In this document: in pieces, positions 61,957 to 64,000 of the stretch
Position numbering within the stretch: position 1 is the stretch's first letter
Layout of the letters: each line of letters opens with the position of its first letter
Assembly: GCA_002704915.1 (NCBI GenBank)
Contig: PAIP01000034.1
Location: forward strand, 131,827-195,826
Length of the DNA stretch: 64,000 nt
Direction of reading: 5' to 3'
Source of the DNA: Parvularcula sp.
Lineage (GTDB): Bacteria; Pseudomonadota; Alphaproteobacteria; Caulobacterales; Parvularculaceae
Program-made: the position numbers and the translations under genes
Notes under the pieces: generated by a model
Told to the model about the DNA's origin: nothing
Databases searched by the model: none
Seen by the model: only the letters and a program-made list of their open reading frames with translations

Positions 61957-64000
61957 ACGACCTCCGTATGTAGAGCGGCGGCGTCGCGCTCGGCGCCGAA
62001 GCGGCGATACAACAACGGCAACAGGAACAAGGTGAGGATGGTGGAGGAAACGAGCCCCCCAATGACGACAATCGCGAGCGGGCGCTGGATTTCCGATCCG
62101 GGCCCCGAAGCGAAGAGCAGCGGGACGAGACCGAAGGCGGCGGTGGTGGCGGTCATCAGAACCGGACGCAGCCGGCGCACGCCGCCCTGCTTCACCGCCT
62201 CGTCGACGCCAAGGCCGAGGGCGCGCAAATCGTTGAAGTAGGTGACGAGAACAAGTCCGTTCAGAACCGCGATGCCGAGCAGTGCGATAAACCCGACCGA
62301 GGCGGGAACAGACAGATATTGCCCGGACAGGCTCAGCGCGATGATGCCGCCTACCAGCGCAAACGGAATATTGAAGAGAATAAGGACGGCCTGGCGGAGC
62401 GAGCGCAACGTTGCGAACAGGACGACAAAGATCAGCGCCAGCGACAGCGGCACCATGACCGAAAGCTGTGCGGCGGCGCGCTGCTGATTCTCGAACTCGC
62501 CGCCCCAGGTCAGCCGGTATCCGGCGGGCAGGGGGCCCATGGCGGCGACGGCGGCCTTCGCATCCTCGACAAAGCTTACAAGATCGCGGCCCGAAACGAA
62601 TGCCTGCACGACCGCATAGCGCGAGCCGTTTTCGCGATCCACAGCCGCGAGCCCTTCGGCGCGTTCGACGCGCGCCACTTCAGAGAGAGGCGCCGTGCCG
62701 CCATTGGGTGTTACGAGTCTGGCGTCCTCAAATCCGTAGACGTCTGATGCTGTATCCGCGTCGGCGCGGATGATGATCGGCGTGCGCCGGCCGGGTTCGA
62801 TCACTTCCCCGGCGCGCACGCCTTCGAGGCGCGCACGCAATTCGTCCTGTATGGAAACGATGTCGAGGCCCAGACGTCCGGCGCGTTCCGGGTCGATATC
62901 GATCTGGAGATATTCCGCGACATCGTTGGATGTGGTGAAGACATCGGCGGCGCCGCGAACGTCGGTCAGCGCCGTCTCGATTCGACCGGCAAGATCGGCG
63001 AGCGTGGCGCCGTCGGGCCCGAATATCTTCACGGCGACATCGCCGCGCGAGCCGGTGAGCATTTCCGAAACGCGCATTTCAATCGGTTGGGTGAAGGAGG
63101 TTTCGATGCCCCGGAACTCCTCCATGACGGCGCGCATTTCGCCGACAAGCCATTCGGTGTCGGCGCCACGCCATTCCGACCGCGGGGCGAGCTCCAGGAA
63201 CATGTCGCTTTCATTAAGGCTCATGGGATCGAGACCAAGCTCGTCGGAGCCGACCCGGGCGATGACATGCTTCACCTCGGGCACGCGCTCGATCAGCGCC
63301 TGCTGAATGCGCATGTCGTCAGCCTGGCTCTGGTCGAGATTGATGGATGGCAGCGACGCCGCCTGCATCACGACGGCGCCTTCATTCATGGTCGGCATAA
63401 ATGTCTTGCCGACCGAGAGGTAGCTGATGATAGCCAGAACAATCGCGCCGCCGGCTGCGGCGTAAACCGGCCAGGAGCGGCGCATGGCCGCGCCCAATAA
63501 ACCTTCATAGGCAGGCGTGATGAAATGCATAACCGGCGCTTCCTTGACCCGCGCCCGCTTCAACAAAAAGGCGGCGAGCACGGGGATCAGCGTCAGCGCA
63601 AGAATAAGCGCGGAGCCGAGCGCGAAAATGATGGAAAGCGCGACGGGCGCGAACAGTTTCCCTTCAAGTCCCTGCAAGGTGAGGAGCGGCATGAATACGA
63701 GACAGATGATCAGCGTGCCAGCCGCCGTCGGCGCCGCGACTTCTCCCGCGGCGCGATAAATGACATGCAGCTTGTCGGCGCGGCCGCCTTCGTTCAGACG
63801 TTCAACCGCATTTTCAGTGACGACGATGGCGCCGTCGACGATCATGCCGATGGCGATGGCGAGACCGCCGAGACTCATGAGATTGGCCGACATGCCAAAG
63901 CTGCGCATCAGAAAAAAGCAAGCAAGGGCGGAGAAAGGCAGGATCAGCGTAACGACAAGCGCCGCCCGCAAATTGTTCAAAAAGAGAAGCAGCAATCCAA
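61932..64000 (-). CDS. CusA/CzcA-type RND heavy-metal efflux transporter, 5' end cut by the window edge
   Basis: The C-terminal 689 codons of an inner-membrane RND pump; full-length members are about 1,030-1,050 residues. Visible are the helix 4 region GGLAIAIGMIVDGAIVVTENAVERL, with the Asp of the proton relay in the HME-RND family, periplasmic sheets (ETSFTQPIEMRVSEMLTGSRGDVAVKIFG) and the second set of helices (SGQYLSVPASVGFIALLGIAVLNGLVLV). The helix 4 sequence lies between the Cu/Ag (CusA) and Zn/Co/Ni (CzcA) patterns, so the metal is not assigned. The periplasmic adaptor (CzcB/CusB) is presumably beyond the window. Confidence 0.9.
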   Translation of the reverse strand, partial: GLLLLFLNNLRAALVVTLILPFSALACFFLMRSFGMSANLMSLGGLAIAIGMIVDGAIVVTENAVERLNEGGRADKLHVIYRAAGEVAAPTAAGTLIICLVFMPLLTLQGLEGKLFAPVALSIIFALGSALILALTLIPVLAAFLLKRARVKEAPVMHFITPAYEGLLGAAMRRSWPVYAAAGGAIVLAIISYLSVGKTFMPTMNEGAVVMQAASLPSINLDQSQADDMRIQQALIERVPEVKHVIARVGSDELGLDPMSLNESDMFLELAPRSEWRGADTEWLVGEMRAVMEEFRGIETSFTQPIEMRVSEMLTGSRGDVAVKIFGPDGATLADLAGRIETALTDVRGAADVFTTSNDVAEYLQIDIDPERAGRLGLDIVSIQDELRARLEGVRAGEVIEPGRRTPIIIRADADTASDVYGFEDARLVTPNGGTAPLSEVARVERAEGLAAVDRENGSRYAVVQAFVSGRDLVSFVEDAKAAVAAMGPLPAGYRLTWGGEFENQQRAAAQLSVMVPLSLALIFVVLFATLRSLRQAVLILFNIPFALVGGIIALSLSGQYLSVPASVGFIALLGIAVLNGLVLVTYFNDLRALGLGVDEAVKQGGVRRLRPVLMTATTAAFGLVPLLFASGPGSEIQRPLAIVVIGGLVSSTILTLFLLPLLYRRFGAERDAAALHTEVVWARPFAS

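Overview
The window reads as chromosomal DNA of a GC-rich (by eye about 60%) aerobic alphaproteobacterium. Lineage signals are a PodJ-like polarity protein, three exact CtrA-type boxes (TTAA-N7-TTAAC), two of them beside a GANTC (CcrM) site, an NadQ-type NAD regulator, TIGR02186 beside a TauE/SafE permease, a DmdC-type acyl-CoA dehydrogenase, and palindromic intergenic repeats typical of the group. Caulobacterales or Parvularculales fit best, but that placement is inference. No rRNA, tRNA, CRISPR array, transposase or prophage gene was seen.

Layout. 1-9.3 kb: leucine/acyl-CoA catabolism (methylcrotonyl-CoA carboxylase beta subunit, isovaleryl-CoA dehydrogenase, FadR-type GntR regulator with a matching operator), a TauD-like dioxygenase, a translationally coupled alcohol dehydrogenase-DUF3052-thioesterase operon, and a D-aminoacylase/BASS transporter operon. 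9.3-18.3 kb: TIGR02186-TauE pair, a 974-residue PodJ-like Sel1 protein behind a CtrA/GANTC promoter, a lower-GC DUF3616-like lipoprotein, and a hybrid histidine kinase. 18.5-31.7 kb: acyl-CoA dehydrogenase, HAD phosphatase, a 63-residue unknown protein behind a CtrA box, a DUF885 lipoprotein, a Dcm-Vsr pair, a secreted Arg-Asp-Gly repeat protein, a TPR protein, a GST and an MmeI-like single-chain restriction-modification enzyme with a compositionally odd specificity half. 31.8-39.6 kb: glyQ and glyS separated by small genes (GFA, DUF1761, mtgA, ABM, DUF6438, SMR, PaaI). glyS carries an in-frame palindromic repeat insertion. 39.6-46.5 kb: two unknown envelope proteins, ppdK, a SleB-like cell-wall hydrolase behind a CtrA box, a GT2 glycosyltransferase. 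46.5-55 kb: a PqqB-like lipoprotein, nadC-nadB-(foreign membrane gene)-nadA, a perfect inverted repeat upstream of nadA, an ArsR/SRPBCC operon, and the nadQ-phosphatase-HD cluster. 55-64 kb: small membrane proteins, AsmA, a frameshifted membrane protein, an alpha/beta hydrolase and a CusA/DUF3240/TolC metal-efflux operon running off the right edge.

How parts work together. De novo NAD synthesis (nadABC) and its probable repressor lie within 6 kb of each other with a candidate operator between them. Leucine breakdown is read divergently from a promoter with a FadR-type operator. CtrA boxes precede a polarity gene, a cell-wall hydrolase and an unknown small gene, which suggests cell-cycle control of envelope functions.

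The strongest leads for new biology are the translated palindromic element in GlyS, the RDG-repeat secreted protein, the CtrA-box-plus-terminator leader of the SleB gene, the 63-residue protein behind a CtrA box, and the NadQ-phosphatase-HD module.
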